This document shows, one piece after another, positions 4,133 through 5,179 of a stretch of DNA of 5,179 nucleotides. The position numbers and the translations under genes are program-made. This DNA is from Bacteroidales bacterium (lineage in GTDB: Bacteria; Bacteroidota; Bacteroidia; Bacteroidales; UBA4181), in NCBI GenBank assembly GCA_028700615.1, contig JAQVSH010000160.1:1-5179 (forward strand), in the 5' to 3' direction. The notes beneath the pieces were generated by a model. It worked only from the letters and a program-made list of their open reading frames with translations. It was not told the origin of the DNA and made no database searches. How positions within the stretch are numbered: position 1 is the stretch's first letter; each line of letters starts with the position of its first letter.

Positions 4133-5128
4133 TTATTTGTGTTTAGAATTATACTTATTGATTGTTCTACCAAATGCAGATTCATTCCTATCGCAGCGAT
4201 TGGACCCAAGATCAAGCTCCAGTCCAAAGACCGATTCAAGCTGTATACGGTTTAAGCCAAACACCTCTCCGAACCTCCATGCGTTTGCCTTGGCTCCGTG
4301 TTTTTTTAATGTGATGCATTTTTTCCCGGGAGGAATGACTTTCTTTTCAATCACACTCTGCCATACCTCGGGAAGCACATCACCTTCAACAAATGGCTTC
4401 AATTCCATCGCCAACTGATAATAGTTGATTTGAGTAGTATTTATTCTTTCGTAAATACGATCCGACAATTCTTTAAGATCATTGAATGATTCTAAGATTG
4501 GGCCCATAGTATCATTGCTAAATCCTCTGTCCTTAATAAGAATGATTCTGTTTTGAATAAGCTCTCGGATCTTTGAGATTCGGCCCAGGTTGTTGTTACT
4601 CACCAGTTCCTCTTTATAATATTCCAGATTATTCATCATGGATTCCATTAACCATTTTGTCTTAACCTTCGATTCCACATATCTTCGAGCTTGTTGTTCG
4701 TGATAATCAGTCAAATATTTCAGATATAATTTTGCAGAAGATTCTTCATCTGCCTGTATGTAAAAAGATTTTTTGGGCTTATCGCTTATCACCCTTTTGT
4801 AATAGTACTTTATTTCCGGGTCAATATAGCGTAAAAATCTCCTTCTTGGATCTACCTTAAAATCAAACAGGAAGTGCTGGTATTCTAACAGTCTGTTTTG
4901 TAACGTACCGATGTAGCCATCCACATTTAGAAGATCTTGGTTGTCTTGAGCAAGCCTCTTTTTCTCATTCTCTACAAAATCATTGATGCTTCTATATTTG
5001 CTTCTGAGATATGATTTTTCCAGCAATTCTTCGTTGGAGAAATAGTCCCTCGTCCATCCATCGCTGGTTAACTTTATTTCCTTTGTGAAAAAGTCATGTA
5101 ACTTCTCAATTCTTTCATCCGTAGTCAT
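4133..5128 (-). CDS. Hypothetical protein, 331 aa, charged and helical, Bacteroidota-style C-terminus
   Basis: I do not recognise a named family. The protein is soluble-looking, with no signal peptide or membrane segment. It is rich in Lys, Glu, Tyr and Leu, and residues 30-240 look mostly helical with coiled-coil character. Residues about 264-331 form a distinct block: a basic Lys-Lys-His-Gly-Ala-Lys stretch, two FG-containing turns (RFGEVFGLN near 285 and VFGLELD near 300), then an Asn/Arg-rich tail ending in an INKY-like motif. In my experience this arrangement recurs at the C-termini of uncharacterised Bacteroidota proteins in mobile elements, but that is a memory of style and not a search result. 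The ATG is supported by a polypurine GGGAGGGGAG Shine-Dalgarno four bases upstream. An intrinsic terminator follows 43 bases after the stop, so this gene is a separate transcription unit from the replication genes. A regulatory or DNA-binding role is possible but not shown. Confidence 0.8.
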   Translation of the reverse strand: MTTDERIEKLHDFFTKEIKLTSDGWTRDYFSNEELLEKSYLRSKYRSINDFVENEKKRLAQDNQDLLNVDGYIGTLQNRLLEYQHFLFDFKVDPRRRFLRYIDPEIKYYYKRVISDKPKKSFYIQADEESSAKLYLKYLTDYHEQQARRYVESKVKTKWLMESMMNNLEYYKEELVSNNNLGRISKIRELIQNRIILIKDRGFSNDTMGPILESFNDLKELSDRIYERINTTQINYYQLAMELKPFVEGDVLPEVWQSVIEKKVIPPGKKCITLKKHGAKANAWRFGEVFGLNRIQLESVFGLELDLGSNRCDRNESAFGRTINKYNSKHK

Positions 5129-5146
5129 TTTACTCCCCTCCCATTT
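5129..5146 (-). promoter_or_regulatory. Strong Shine-Dalgarno of the 331-aa gene
   Basis: Read on the minus strand, the sequence before the ATG is GGGAGGGGAGTAAA, a long purine-rich Shine-Dalgarno with four bases between it and the start codon. It fixes this ATG as the start. Such a strong site is unusual if the host is Bacteroidota. The remaining bases to 5179 are AT-rich, and I see no convincing promoter or gene in them. Confidence 0.6.
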
Positions 5147-5179
5147 TTAATATGATTCTGGATCAATGAATAATTTACT

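Noticed and set aside
4137..4418. Plus-strand frame of 93 codons opposite the 331-aa gene
   Set aside because: It is antisense to a long gene with a strong start and terminator, and its composition is shadow-like.

Overview
This 5,179-base window (moderate GC, near 42% by eye) is a compact stretch of a mobile element. It looks like the replication and early-packaging part of a prophage, or of a related integrated element. All nine genes I accept lie on the minus strand, so the biological order runs from high to low coordinates. The host is most likely a Bacteroidota bacterium. Reasons: the style of the short helix-turn-helix protein, a Bacteroidota-spaced promoter in front of it, and the C-terminal block of the 331-residue protein. 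This is a moderate-confidence inference, because several genes have stronger Shine-Dalgarno sequences than is usual in that phylum.

Layout in the direction of transcription. (1) 5128-4133: an unrecognised 331-residue protein with its own ribosome binding site, closed by a convincing intrinsic terminator at 4054-4090. (2) 3939-4132: a regulatory gap with two TGACA-based perfect palindromes, an 11-base tandem repeat, and a candidate promoter under one palindrome. (3) 3938-2198: a tight run of three genes. These are a 63-residue excisionase-like helix-turn-helix protein, an unknown 169-residue protein, and a RepA-like hexameric-helicase-type ATPase with a C-terminal winged-helix-like domain. (4) 2035-2197: a 163-base gap with nine copies of GGCAA/TTGCC, part of them in an 11-base period, next to an AT-rich stretch and a large nested palindrome around CCCCCCTATATAGGGGGG. 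(5) 2034-62: five close-packed genes. These are a VRR-NUC nuclease, a DUF5681 protein (N-terminal motif found in phage terminase-associated proteins), and three unrecognised proteins of 119, 103 and 194 residues, followed by a hairpin at 34-60.

Working model (inference): the helix-turn-helix protein or an outside repressor controls the operon through the palindromes. The ATPase acts as replicative helicase or initiator and uses its winged-helix tail on the GGCAA array just behind its own gene, which would be the element's origin or an autoregulatory site. The nuclease and the DUF5681 protein serve DNA processing or packaging. No integrase, primase, portal, large terminase, tRNA, rRNA or CRISPR array lies inside the window, so prophage versus integrative element cannot be settled here.
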